From JAJZEO01 sp964350315 (GTDB taxonomy: Bacteria; Chlamydiota; Chlamydiia; Chlamydiales; 2-12-FULL-49-11): a DNA stretch of 64,000 nucleotides. Within the stretch, counting starts at the first letter, position 1. Each line of letters opens with the position of its first letter. The stretch is from contig CAYGJD010000010.1 of assembly GCA_964350315.1 (NCBI GenBank), positions 7,648 to 71,647 on the forward strand, read 5' to 3'. The position numbers were made by a program, and so were the translations under genes. Under the pieces are notes generated by a model. That model was not told the origin of the DNA. It ran no database searches and saw only the letters and a list, made by a program, of their open reading frames with translations. This document shows, in pieces, positions 52,042 through 61,304 of this stretch.

Positions 52042-52473
52042 ATGAACAAGAAATTAAATATTTTTATTGATCGCCTTATGGGCGGCAAAGTCGAGACCAT
52101 CGACGAAGAGATAGACCCCGTTGTTATGGACGTTAAAGATATTTTGTTATCTTTTGATGCTCCAATAAAAGTATCGGGTAAGGCATATTTGGCTGAAGAT
52201 TTCCTCGTGATGAATCTCAACATAAGTACAGAATACAACGTTCCATGCAAAATTTGCCAGGAGACAATCGTTAAAACTCTAGAATTAGAGCATGTCTACT
52301 TTACAGAAGAGTTGACAAACGTTTCTTCAAAGGTCTTTGATGCAGTGGAACAAATTCGTGATACGATATTTATGGATATACCAGATTATCACGAATGCGA
52401 AGGGGGATGCCCGATGAGAGAGGAACTAAAAGGTTATTTTCAATCATCGAAAACTGAGCCCCCAGTAGAATAA
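52042..52473 (+). CDS. yceD: YceD/DUF177 family protein
   Basis: 143 residues with the DUF177 arrangement: a beta-rich N-terminal half (PIKVSGKAYLAEDFLVMNLNI) and Cys pairs CKIC and CEGGC. It lies 25 bases upstream of rpmF, the classic yceD-rpmF pairing, implying a role in 23S rRNA maturation. ATG 52042 is preferred over the TTG at 52039. Confidence 0.85.
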   Translation: MNKKLNIFIDRLMGGKVETIDEEIDPVVMDVKDILLSFDAPIKVSGKAYLAEDFLVMNLNISTEYNVPCKICQETIVKTLELEHVYFTEELTNVSSKVFDAVEQIRDTIFMDIPDYHECEGGCPMREELKGYFQSSKTEPPVE

Positions 52474-52498
52474 CAGATTATTTTAAGGAGTCATGAAC

Positions 52499-52684
52499 AT
52501 GGCAGTTCCAAGAAACAGACATTCAACATCAAGAAGAAACAACAGACGCGCGCACGATGCAAAAAAAGGAAAGTTTTTTTCAACTTGCACAAACTGTAAA
52601 AGCCAACACCTTCCCCACCATGTATGCCAATCTTGTGGACAATACAAAGGAAGATCATATCTAAGTAGCGGTCAAGAAGCTTAA
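52499..52684 (+). CDS. rpmF: 50S ribosomal protein L32
   Basis: 61 residues: MAVPRNRHSTSRRNNRRAH and a zinc site CTNC..H...HHVCQSCG. ATG 52499 has AAGGAG eight bases upstream; ATG 52493 is only two bases from it and rejected. In Chlamydia plsX follows rpmF; here rng follows instead. Confidence 0.96.
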   Translation: MAVPRNRHSTSRRNNRRAHDAKKGKFFSTCTNCKSQHLPHHVCQSCGQYKGRSYLSSGQEA

Positions 52685-52764
52685 TAAATTCTCGGCATGA
52701 GTTGTATAGATAGAGCCCTATGTATACACTTAACAGAATTAAATTATATTAGGTGGATTAAGCT

Positions 52765-54312
52765 ATGAAAGAAATCTTGCTCACAGTCGAGTCTAAGGAG
52801 ACTCGCCAAGCAAAAGTTGTAGAAAAAAAACTACAAGAGTTGATTGTTGAGCGGAAAAAAAGTCGCCAAATCACTGGCAACATTTACCGCGGAAGAGTTA
52901 CAAACATCCTTCACAACATCCAATCAGCCTTCATCGACATCGGAGAAGGTGAGAATGGATTTATCCATATTTCCGACATTGTCGAAAATACACAAAAGTT
53001 CCAAGAACTTTTTGATATGGATTTTGAATGGGATTATGACCTTAGCTCATACAACGCTAAAGAAGAAAAAGTCGCCGACATCTCAAAAATTCTAAAAATT
53101 GATCAAACTGTTCTTGTTCAGGTTGTAAAAGAACCAATTGGAACAAAAGGTGCAAGACTTACATCAAACATTTCTGTCCCAGGAAGGTACCTTGTTCTAC
53201 TCCCAAATTCTCCTCATAGAGGCGTCTCACGAAAAATCACTGACAAGACTGCAAGAGATCGTTTAAAGCAAATTATACGTGCATTTGAAATGCCCTCAGA
53301 CATGGGCTTAATTTGCCGTACTGCAAGTATGCTTGCAACTCAAGACCAACTTATTGATGAGGCTCACGAACTCTTTGAATCATGGAATAAAATCATTGAA
53401 GGTTTTAATGTCTCAACAAGTGCTCAATGCCTTTATCGAGAATCAGATCTAATTAAAAAAGCCTTAATGACTGCTCTTGATAAAAAATATGACCGTATTT
53501 TAATCGACCACTATCCAACTTATTTAGCCTGTAGCCGAATGTACAAAAAGTACAAAGAGACAGATCAAGAACTAAAAGTTGAGTACTATCGCGACAAAGT
53601 GCCTATCTTCAAAAGATTCAATGTCGAAAAAGAGATCGAAAAAGCATTAACAAGAAAGATTTGGCTTACATCAGGCGGATACCTGTTTTTTGATCGTACA
53701 GAAGCTATGTATACAATTGACGTCAACTCAGGCCGATCAGGCCAATCAGATTCAAAGAAGAACGTTGAAGAAACACTTGTCCACATCAACATGGAAGCTG
53801 CCGATGAAATTGCACGTCAACTCCGCATTAGAAATATTGGCGGTCTAATTATTTGCGATTTTATAGATATGCGATCAAGAAAAAATCAGCGCCGTGTTTT
53901 AGATCGCTTAAAAGATGCAATGAAAGAAGATTCTGCTAAGTGCACGATTTTAGGAATGAGTGAATTTGGTCTTGTTGAAATGACAAGACAAAGAAACCGT
54001 GAGTCCCTTGTGCAAACAGTTTTCTCTGAATGCCCTTACTGCAGCGGAAATGGCATGATTAAAAACTTTGAGAGCATGTCAATTGAAATCGAACGTGCCG
54101 TGAACCACTTAGTGAATCAAGCAGCACAATTTGCTCTTGAGCTTGTGACCCATCCCGACCTTGATCACAAACTAAATCACAGCGATAAGAAATATCTGGA
54201 GAAAATGGTTGCGAAGTTGAATGCGACTATAACATTTCACACAAATGACCTCCTCCATTTAAATGAATTTGAAATATACTCGGCGACAAATGGTAAAAAA
54301 CTTGAATTTTAA
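52765..54312 (+). CDS. rng: Ribonuclease G
   Basis: Endoribonuclease of the RNase E/G family, 515 residues. An S1 RNA-binding domain (GNIYRGRVTNILHNIQSAFIDIG...GFIHISD), the catalytic TIDVNSGRSG and LIICDFIDMRSRKNQRRVLDRL (metal Asp pair), and the zinc-link CPYCSGNG are present. The long C-terminal scaffold of RNase E is missing, so RNase G is the better name. ATG 52765 has AGGTGG eight bases upstream. Confidence 0.94.
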   Translation: MKEILLTVESKETRQAKVVEKKLQELIVERKKSRQITGNIYRGRVTNILHNIQSAFIDIGEGENGFIHISDIVENTQKFQELFDMDFEWDYDLSSYNAKEEKVADISKILKIDQTVLVQVVKEPIGTKGARLTSNISVPGRYLVLLPNSPHRGVSRKITDKTARDRLKQIIRAFEMPSDMGLICRTASMLATQDQLIDEAHELFESWNKIIEGFNVSTSAQCLYRESDLIKKALMTALDKKYDRILIDHYPTYLACSRMYKKYKETDQELKVEYYRDKVPIFKRFNVEKEIEKALTRKIWLTSGGYLFFDRTEAMYTIDVNSGRSGQSDSKKNVEETLVHINMEAADEIARQLRIRNIGGLIICDFIDMRSRKNQRRVLDRLKDAMKEDSAKCTILGMSEFGLVEMTRQRNRESLVQTVFSECPYCSGNGMIKNFESMSIEIERAVNHLVNQAAQFALELVTHPDLDHKLNHSDKKYLEKMVAKLNATITFHTNDLLHLNEFEIYSATNGKKLEF

Positions 54313-55303
54313 TGATTTAAGAGAACTTATAGAAGTTTCATCTGACCCAAACTCGAAAAGATATTGGGAAGTTCTATCCCCATTTATTTCTATGTACGAA
54401 CAAATCGTCGATGAAAAAAAACTTGATAAAGGCGAGTATTTTAGCTTGCTCGCACAATACTGCAGCTTAGTTGCCAAACAAATAGACTCCCCCTGGCCCT
54501 TCACATCATATCATGCCGCTCTAAGAGAACCTATTGATTATCACATTCTTGGTCGAGAAATTTTTCGCCCATTAGTGAACATTCATAAGTCGACCCTTTC
54601 TGGAATTGAAAACATCAAAGAGATTGAATCCTCTCTTGTAAGGGGTGAAAACGTAATCTTATATGCCAACCACCAGATTGAAGCCGACCCTCAAGCTCTA
54701 AGCCTCCTCCTAGAGGACATTGCACCGCAACTAGCCGAACAATTTATCTTTGTTGCTGGTGAACGCGTTTTAACAGATCCTCTTGCTGTTCCATTTAGTC
54801 TTGGGTGTAACTTGTTTTGCATATACTCTAAAAAATATTTCACATCTCATCCAGATCGCGCTGCTGAAATGAAGAAACACAATGCAAAGACAATCTCAGA
54901 AATCTCCTCACACTTAAACCTAGGAAGCAAATGTATTTATATTGCTCCAAGTGGAGGAAGAGATCGAAAAGGCAGTTCAGGAGAAATTGAAGTTGCTCCA
55001 TTTGATCCTCAAAGCGTCGAACTGATGTACTTGATAGGAAAAAAATCAAAAAAACTTACACATTTTTATCCTCTCTCTTTGTCAACTCATGACATTTTAC
55101 CTCCTCCCGAAGGCCTACAGATCAACCTTGGCGAGATGCGCCTAACAAAAGAAGCTCCAATTCATGCTCATTTTGGTAAAAAAATCGATATGGAAAATTT
55201 TCCTTTATCTGATACAACTAGTAAAAAGAAAAGAAAAGACGAGCGTACCCAATATATTTACAAAGCAGTTTGTGATATGTATGCCGAATTTCCTGTTTTA
55301 TAA
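54290..55303 (+). CDS. plsB: Glycerol-3-phosphate acyltransferase (plant/chlamydial type)
   Basis: First acylation of glycerol-3-phosphate. The acyltransferase motif NHQIEADP (NHx4D) is at about residue 127, followed by FVAGERVLTDPLAVPFS and IYIAPSGGRDRK, which correspond to blocks of the soluble plant plastid enzyme (ATS1) rather than to E. coli PlsB. The position next to rng and the insulinase gene matches CT807. 337 residues from ATG 54290; ATG 54263 is an alternative with a longer overlap with rng. No Shine-Dalgarno for either. Confidence 0.9.
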   Translation: MVKNLNFNDLRELIEVSSDPNSKRYWEVLSPFISMYEQIVDEKKLDKGEYFSLLAQYCSLVAKQIDSPWPFTSYHAALREPIDYHILGREIFRPLVNIHKSTLSGIENIKEIESSLVRGENVILYANHQIEADPQALSLLLEDIAPQLAEQFIFVAGERVLTDPLAVPFSLGCNLFCIYSKKYFTSHPDRAAEMKKHNAKTISEISSHLNLGSKCIYIAPSGGRDRKGSSGEIEVAPFDPQSVELMYLIGKKSKKLTHFYPLSLSTHDILPPPEGLQINLGEMRLTKEAPIHAHFGKKIDMENFPLSDTTSKKKRKDERTQYIYKAVCDMYAEFPVL

Positions 55304-55316
55304 ACTTAATCCAAAT

Positions 55317-55330
55317 TGAGATTTATCTCA
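55317..55330. repeat. Palindrome between plsB and the M16 peptidase gene
   Basis: TGAGAT-tt-ATCTCA, a perfect 14-base palindrome 31 bases before the peptidase ATG, within the likely promoter region. Possible operator. Confidence 0.3.
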
Positions 55331-55361
55331 TATATGCGTTGGATTATTACTAGAGGTTACC

Positions 55362-58220
55362 ATGAGAAACTCAATCTACTCTCTCCTTATTCTTTCATCC
55401 CCGCTTTTTTCAGAATACTCACCAGCTCATGAAGTTCCCAACAAAAACCCACTTAAAGTGATGACGTCTACTCTTAAAGAGAGAAAGACAATGAAAATTC
55501 GCTTAAAGAATGGGCTTGAAGCTTATCTTATCTCTGATCCAGCAGCAAACAAATCTGCAGCAGCTTTAGCTGTAAAAGTTGGCTCTTGGCAAGATCCTGT
55601 AAAATATCCTGGAACAGCTCACTTTTGCGAGCATATGTTATTTATGGGATCAAAAAAATACCCTTTAGAAGATGGTTTTTTCCACATGGTCGCAGATAGC
55701 GGTGGATCTGCAAACGCCTATACTTGGACAGACAGAACTGTTTATGGTTTCTCGAGTAATCATAAACAATTTTGCCAAAACCTGGATGTTTTTGCTCACT
55801 TTTTTATTGACCCCCTTTTTGATCCATCTGCAGTAAGCCGTGAACTTTTAGCTGTGAATCAAGAGTTTGCAAAAAATTTAGAAAATGATGGTTGGCGCGA
55901 CTGGCAAATCTTAAAAGAAATGGGTAACCAGAAACATCCAAACAGCAAGTTCTCCACAGGAAACGAAGAAACTCTCAAAGTCATTCCAATAGACACTTTA
56001 GCAAATTGGTACAGACTTCATTATAGCGCTGATAAAATGCACCTTGTTGTTTACTCCAACCAAGACCTATCTGTTTTAAAGGAAATCGTAAATACAGCTT
56101 TTTACGAAGTCCCAACAGCTAATGCCCCAAGCATTCCGCAGACCAACGTTTTATCAGAAGATCAAAAGGGAGTAATTGTTTACGTCGAACCGATTTGCGA
56201 TGTTCGACAAATTACATTTTCATGGGAAATGCCCGCAGAAATTGCCTCGGATGTTGATGCAAAAATACCTGAACTAATTGCATACACCTTGTCATATCAA
56301 GGCGAAGGCAGTTTATTTGAAGAACTCTATCGTGAAAGTCTTGCTGAGTCTGTAAGAGCAGATGTTTTGCGCATGAGAAACGACCAAGCTATTCTTCAAT
56401 TTTCAATTGATTTAACCAAAAAAGGTGTTGCATCAATTGACCAAGTTATTGAAGAAACCTACGGCTCTATTAAGCTTCTTGAAAAAAATGGCGTCCCACA
56501 CTATGTCTTTCAAGAAATGAAAAAAATGGGCGAAACAAATTACAAGTGGCAACAAAGAAGCGATGAATTTCAATTTGCCATGTCATCTGTCAGTGAAATG
56601 GTGGATGAAAATCTTGAAACATACCCCTATAAGTCTAAAGTTATTCAAACAATTAAACCTGCTGCAATCTCTCTTACGTTGTCACAAATGAAACCCCGTA
56701 ATACTTTAATTACTGTAATAGCTCCTCCAAGTTTGACAAAAGTGACACCTGATCGACAAGAAAAATGGCTTGGTGGAAAATATTGTGTCGTACAAATGAA
56801 TGAAGAGAGACTTGATTTTCTCACAGCAATTACACCAAACTCTAGAATCGACCTTCCAGCTCCAAACCCTTTTTTACCAGGCGAACTTGTTGTTAAAAAT
56901 TCAGAGCAAAAGCCAGAACAAATTAAACCTCAACTTTTAGCTGATGACACATTTGGTAAATGTTATTTCATGGAAGATAAGCACTATCTTGCTCCTGAAA
57001 TCGTCATGAAATTTGGATTGAAATCTCCTGCTATTAAGGCAAGTGCAAGAAGTTGTGTGATGACAGATGTTGCAACTAGCTTATTGAACAGAAAACTTAT
57101 TACAATGACAAGCGAAGCAAGTCGTGGGGGCATTCATACCTACATCCGGCAAGAAGACCTAAAGCTTGTCTTTACCATTCGAGGCCCGGGCGACAAATGT
57201 GGTTTAGTTCTTAACAACATAACAGATGGGATTAAAACCCTTTGTCCAACAAGAAAGGAGTTTGAACTTGTAAAAGAATCTCTCCTCTCAGATTACCAAA
57301 ATTCACAAAAAGCTCTTGCTTTTGCCCAAGCAAAAGAGATGCTAGACAGCATCATGTACAACAATTCGTTCACTGGAAAAGATTTATCGATTGCACTCTA
57401 CAACCTAAATTTTGAAGAATATTTACTCTTTAATGAAGAACTTATTCAATCAGCATATGTAGAAGGTGTAATTTCAGGCAATCTCTCTGAAAATGATGCC
57501 AATTCTTACTGGCTCTCCTTGAAAACTTCTCTTAATCCTTCCGTATATCCAGTTTCAGAACACAATGAAGTAAAAGTCGCACTCATTTCAAAGGATAACG
57601 GCCCCTACACCATTTCAGCAACCTCAGAGATGCAAGGAAATGCTTCAATACTCATGATTCAATTTCCAACAACCTCTATTGCGAAAATAGCCTCACAAGA
57701 AATTTTATCTCAGGTCTTATGGTCTTCCTTCTTTGACACATTACGTACAAAACAACAAACAGGATATATCACAAAAGCCTGGATAGAAGAACAAGATGAC
57801 AAAATAATGTTATTTTTTGGTGTCCACTCTACAACACACTACCCGCAAGAACTTTTAGCTCGGTTTGAACTCTATCTTGAAGAATTTGTACGAAACTATG
57901 AAAAAGAAATTCCAAAAGAGAGATTTAATTCACTAAAAGAAACTGTGATTACAAAACTATCAAAACCGCCTACAAACCTGAGTTACAAAACAGGTCAGCT
58001 CTACTTTTTAGCTTTTAATAAAAATGGTGATTTTGAAAAAAGACAACGCACCATTGAAGCAATAAAATCTCTTCAGTACGAACAGTTCAAGGAAGATGTT
58101 GCTTCGTTTGTTACAAGAAACAACACCAAAAGACTTGCTATCCTTGTGTCAGGGAAAACTGGTCGAGAAAAATCATTTAACTATAAAGCAATCTCTTACG
58201 AACAGGCTAAATCTTTCTAG
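55362..58220 (+). CDS. ptr: Insulinase-like M16A zinc metallopeptidase
   Basis: A 952-residue four-domain pitrilysin/insulysin-type protease. The inverted zinc motif HxxEH is in GTAHFCEHMLFMGS (about residue 88), with the third ligand Glu in LLAVNQEFAKN further on. A short N-terminal hydrophobic segment (SIYSLLILSSPLF) looks like a signal peptide, so it probably degrades peptides in the periplasm. C-terminal RTKQQTGYITKAWIEE is the conserved substrate-binding block. ATG 55362 with GAGGT five bases upstream. Corresponds to CT806. Confidence 0.94.
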   Translation: MRNSIYSLLILSSPLFSEYSPAHEVPNKNPLKVMTSTLKERKTMKIRLKNGLEAYLISDPAANKSAAALAVKVGSWQDPVKYPGTAHFCEHMLFMGSKKYPLEDGFFHMVADSGGSANAYTWTDRTVYGFSSNHKQFCQNLDVFAHFFIDPLFDPSAVSRELLAVNQEFAKNLENDGWRDWQILKEMGNQKHPNSKFSTGNEETLKVIPIDTLANWYRLHYSADKMHLVVYSNQDLSVLKEIVNTAFYEVPTANAPSIPQTNVLSEDQKGVIVYVEPICDVRQITFSWEMPAEIASDVDAKIPELIAYTLSYQGEGSLFEELYRESLAESVRADVLRMRNDQAILQFSIDLTKKGVASIDQVIEETYGSIKLLEKNGVPHYVFQEMKKMGETNYKWQQRSDEFQFAMSSVSEMVDENLETYPYKSKVIQTIKPAAISLTLSQMKPRNTLITVIAPPSLTKVTPDRQEKWLGGKYCVVQMNEERLDFLTAITPNSRIDLPAPNPFLPGELVVKNSEQKPEQIKPQLLADDTFGKCYFMEDKHYLAPEIVMKFGLKSPAIKASARSCVMTDVATSLLNRKLITMTSEASRGGIHTYIRQEDLKLVFTIRGPGDKCGLVLNNITDGIKTLCPTRKEFELVKESLLSDYQNSQKALAFAQAKEMLDSIMYNNSFTGKDLSIALYNLNFEEYLLFNEELIQSAYVEGVISGNLSENDANSYWLSLKTSLNPSVYPVSEHNEVKVALISKDNGPYTISATSEMQGNASILMIQFPTTSIAKIASQEILSQVLWSSFFDTLRTKQQTGYITKAWIEEQDDKIMLFFGVHSTTHYPQELLARFELYLEEFVRNYEKEIPKERFNSLKETVITKLSKPPTNLSYKTGQLYFLAFNKNGDFEKRQRTIEAIKSLQYEQFKEDVASFVTRNNTKRLAILVSGKTGREKSFNYKAISYEQAKSF

Positions 58221-58274
58221 AATAAAAGTTATGTTTATGACAAAATTTTAACATTCAATACCAAAGGGATTTGT

Positions 58275-58895
58275 ATGTTAAATTTATGTTCTATTCTAGC
58301 AGCTTCACTACTCGTGATTACTGGCGGTCCATCTGTCGGCAAAACTTCTATAATTAATGAGCTAGAAGAAATGGGCGAAATCACCTGTCGAGAAGCAGCA
58401 ACTGATATCATTGCAGACTATCAAGCCAAGGGAATTCATAAACCTTGGGAATTATCAGGGTTTGAAACAGAAATTTATCTTGAAAAAGTCCGCCGTGAAA
58501 AAGACTCTGTCCAACAAGCCCGTCTATCAGATAAAAATAAGGTCTTCACAGATAGAGGACTACTCGACACTCTTGTATATTTAGAAGTAAACGACAAGCT
58601 CCACACCCAAGAATATGCGTTAGTTTCAGACCATCTTGCCACACTTAACCTGAAAGAATATTATGAAGCTGTATTTTTTGTTGAACCTCACTCTGGCAGC
58701 AAATTCATTGCTGACAATACAGGAGTGCGTCATGAGGATACAGATGAGTCTCTCCGTCTGGGAGAAGAAGTCAGAAAAGTTTATCAGAATGCCGGAATTC
58801 CAACTATTGTTGTTCCCCCATACATGACTCCAAAAGAACGAGCCGAATTCATCTTAGACAAACTAACCTTACTAAGGAGACAAAAAAGCAACTAA
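58275..58895 (+). CDS. AAA_28-family P-loop NTPase (copy 1)
   Basis: 206 residues. The P-loop GGPSVGKTSIINELEEMGE is followed by REAATDIIADY, and FTDRGLLDTLVYL is a Walker B-like block; the layout is that of AAA_28 (NadR kinase/Ttd14-like) small-molecule kinases or NTPases. It begins MLNLCSILAASLLVITGG: the hydrophobic N-terminus is the first strand of the Rossmann core and need not be a signal peptide. ATG 58275. It faces its paralogue at 58930-59559 tail to tail, about 34 bases apart. Substrate unknown. Confidence 0.75.
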   Translation: MLNLCSILAASLLVITGGPSVGKTSIINELEEMGEITCREAATDIIADYQAKGIHKPWELSGFETEIYLEKVRREKDSVQQARLSDKNKVFTDRGLLDTLVYLEVNDKLHTQEYALVSDHLATLNLKEYYEAVFFVEPHSGSKFIADNTGVRHEDTDESLRLGEEVRKVYQNAGIPTIVVPPYMTPKERAEFILDKLTLLRRQKSN

Positions 58896-58929
58896 TCACT
58901 TAATTACAACATAAATTGCGAATAAGCCC

Positions 58930-59559
58930 TTAGACTTTAACTATTGAATCATCTTCTAACTCTTGAACCTTGCGAAGAACAAACTCAGCCCGTTCTTTAG
59001 GAGACAATTTCCCAGGGACCTGGATGATATTCGGAAAAAATCGTGCGTACACTTCGAAAGTTTTTAACGTAATCTTCTGAGCTTCATCATGATCCTCGTG
59101 CCTGTTTTTTGCCTTTCGATAATCATCCTCACCCTCGCCCCAAGGCAATACAAAGAAAATTCCTTTATACCGATTTTGTACTTGGATCTTTTTAATCATT
59201 TCATCGCTTTTGACAAATTCATCGCTATTGATTTTTCCCCGAACGTCTAAATAAACATACAGGTCTAAAATTGCACGATCAGAAAAAATTCTCTTCTTTT
59301 TTGTAGATATTGATTTTTGCAGAATTTCGTTTTCACGTTCAAGAGTTCGGCTTAATATCGTAAATTGAAAGTCTTGTTCATTCCAAGGTTCTTTTGACCC
59401 TTCTTCCAGTTTCTCAAGAATATAATCTGTAGCAACTTCTCTTGAGATTTCTTCCCCTTTTTCTTTCAAAGCTTCAATAATTGAGGTTTTACCAACCCCA
59501 GGCCCGCCAACAATTCCATATAAAGCTACCGCTAAAGTTGTAAACATTCCATTCAGCAT
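58930..59559 (-). CDS. AAA_28-family P-loop NTPase (copy 2)
   Basis: 209 residues, paralogous to the facing gene: GIVGGPGVGKTSIIEALKEKGEEISREVATDYI, FSDRAILDLYVYLDV, RHEDHDEA, and the shared C-terminal LSPKERAEFVL. ATG 59559 has GGAGG nine bases upstream, inside the last codons of yebC, so the gene is probably the last of the prfB-GNAT-GNAT-yebC operon. ATG 59547 is an alternative. The two copies have diverged strongly outside the motifs, so the duplication is old. Confidence 0.75.
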   Translation of the reverse strand: MLNGMFTTLAVALYGIVGGPGVGKTSIIEALKEKGEEISREVATDYILEKLEEGSKEPWNEQDFQFTILSRTLERENEILQKSISTKKKRIFSDRAILDLYVYLDVRGKINSDEFVKSDEMIKKIQVQNRYKGIFFVLPWGEGEDDYRKAKNRHEDHDEAQKITLKTFEVYARFFPNIIQVPGKLSPKERAEFVLRKVQELEDDSIVKV

Positions 59560-59563
59560 TTAT

Positions 59564-60286
59564 TCATTCCTCCAAATTCATATTATGAAACACCACATCA
59601 ACATCATCGATACTCTCTAACCACTCAATCAATGCTAAATTCTTCTCTTTATCTTCCTCATCACAATCAATCATTACTTTTGGTAACATTTCAACTGTCG
59701 CATCTTCGCAAATATAGCCCAAATGCTCAATTGTCTCTTTTACTGTGTATAGGGAATCAAAAGGAGTAACAACCATGAAGAGAGTCTCTTCTTCATCAAA
59801 TTCTTCTGCCCCAGCTTCTAATACCTCTTCAAAGAGTTTGTCTTTATCTACACCAGCTTTAGGGATTTGAATAATTCCTTTTTGTTCAAACTGAAAGGAA
59901 ACTGATCCAGGAGTTGCAATTGTTCCACCCCGTTTATTTGTAGCAATTCTAAGCTCAGAAGCCATTCTATTTTTATTGTCTGTCATAGCCTCACAAAGAA
60001 TTCCAACACCACCATAACCATACAATTCATACATCATTTCATCAAAATTTGCTTGGTCAGCACTAGCTGCCTTTTTGATGTTCCGCTCTATGTTGTCATT
60101 TGGAAAATTTGCAGCTTTTGCTTTCTGCAACACTAATCTAAGACGAGTGTTGGTACTTGGGTCTGCACCCCCCAACTTCACAGCAACAATCAATTCTTTA
60201 GCAATCCGAGAGAAGATTTTCCCCCTTTTGGCATCTACTCTTGCTTTCTTATGCTTAATATTTGCCCATTTACTATGTCCGGCCAT
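59564..60286 (-). CDS. yebC: YebC/PmpR-family transcriptional or translational regulator
   Basis: 240 residues: MAGHSKWANIKHKKARVDAKRGKIFS at the start, the NFPNDNIERNIKKA helix, YELYGYGGVGILCEAMTDNKNR and an acidic C-terminal domain. YebC proteins were annotated as DNA-binding regulators and more recently linked to ribosome stalling. ATG 60286. Sits in the operon below two acetyltransferases; matches CT457. Confidence 0.95.
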   Translation of the reverse strand: MAGHSKWANIKHKKARVDAKRGKIFSRIAKELIVAVKLGGADPSTNTRLRLVLQKAKAANFPNDNIERNIKKAASADQANFDEMMYELYGYGGVGILCEAMTDNKNRMASELRIATNKRGGTIATPGSVSFQFEQKGIIQIPKAGVDKDKLFEEVLEAGAEEFDEEETLFMVVTPFDSLYTVKETIEHLGYICEDATVEMLPKVMIDCDEEDKEKNLALIEWLESIDDVDVVFHNMNLEE

Positions 60287-60290
60287 CTAC

Positions 60291-60797
60291 TCACAACTCC
60301 AACTGCATCATTATTTTAGATTTATACGTACCACTTGCTTCTTTAAGAAATTTTTTATGCTCGGCATAGAACTGAAAGCCAAATCTTTCATATAATGTTC
60401 TAGCTGGATTCCCTTCATACATTTCAAGATGCAGAAGCTTTATTCCAAATTGATTTTTTGCTTTATCCATTATAAAAGTAAGAAGCTTTGTTCCAAGCCC
60501 TTTGCCACGATATTTCTTTCCGATAACAATCGCAAACAAAGCCTGTCTTTTTAACTTTTTATAGTTATTTACATATACAACTGCCATTCCAGCAGGAAAA
60601 CCATCTACTTCAACTGTAAAGACTGAACCCTGTCGCATATAAAACTGCCATACACGAATCGCATCATCGACCTCTTTGCTACTACTCATTGGATAAAACT
60701 CTAGAACTTCGGGTTCATTTAGAATGTTCCTTAACGCCATAGTATCCGCTTCTACCGTATTTCGAATAACAATCTGCTCATCTTTAATTTTGCTCAT
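60291..60797 (-). CDS. GNAT-family N-acetyltransferase
   Basis: 168 residues. The acetyl-CoA loop GKKYRGKGLGTKLL (R-x-x-G-x-G) and the C-terminal LHLEMYEGNPARTLYERFGF are diagnostic of GNAT enzymes. Substrate unknown. ATG 60797 overlaps the stop of the upstream GNAT gene as ATGA. Confidence 0.88.
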   Translation of the reverse strand: MSKIKDEQIVIRNTVEADTMALRNILNEPEVLEFYPMSSSKEVDDAIRVWQFYMRQGSVFTVEVDGFPAGMAVVYVNNYKKLKRQALFAIVIGKKYRGKGLGTKLLTFIMDKAKNQFGIKLLHLEMYEGNPARTLYERFGFQFYAEHKKFLKEASGTYKSKIMMQLEL

Positions 60798-61303
60798 AAG
60801 TCACACTCATAAATAATCCTTGCTGCAGGGCCTTGTGCAATATCAACAAAATTTTCCTGTCGAATGATATCCTTAAACCCACATTTACTCAATAGCGGCG
60901 CAGCAGGACACCCTGCATACACCTCGCAATGCATACTTTCTAAACGAAACCTGTTTTTTGCAAGGTTCTTGATGTTTTGTAAAAGAGATGCGCCGACACC
61001 CTGATGTTTGAAGGCTGGATCGACAATAAAGTAAACCATGGAAATGTGCGCTACTTTCGTATAAGGCATTAAATAGATCGTAGCTACTCCGATCGGAATA
61101 TTCTTATGTACAGCAGTTAAACTAGCTTTAAACTTTGAAAATCCAATCCAGTTTCTTACAAACATTTCACGATCTGTATCGTCTTCTGGGGGATACCATG
61201 GGGAAGTGTCTTTGTCTACAAGCCACTTTTTTATATAATCCCCATCAGGTAATTCACTATACCTAATGTCATACTCTTGTGACTCGGTTAACTTCTTTTC
61301 CAT
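60794..61303 (-). CDS. GNAT-family N-acetyltransferase (second copy)
   Basis: 169 residues. The acetyl-CoA loop is FKHQGVGASLL, followed by MHCEVYAGCPAAPLLSKCGF, aligned with the same positions of the downstream GNAT, so the two are a tandem pair. ATG 61303 lies two bases after the prfB stop; the TTG at 61312 would overlap prfB. C. trachomatis has one GNAT-like gene (CT458) here as I recall. Confidence 0.85.
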   Translation of the reverse strand: MEKKLTESQEYDIRYSELPDGDYIKKWLVDKDTSPWYPPEDDTDREMFVRNWIGFSKFKASLTAVHKNIPIGVATIYLMPYTKVAHISMVYFIVDPAFKHQGVGASLLQNIKNLAKNRFRLESMHCEVYAGCPAAPLLSKCGFKDIIRQENFVDIAQGPAARIIYECDL

Positions 61304-61304
61304 C

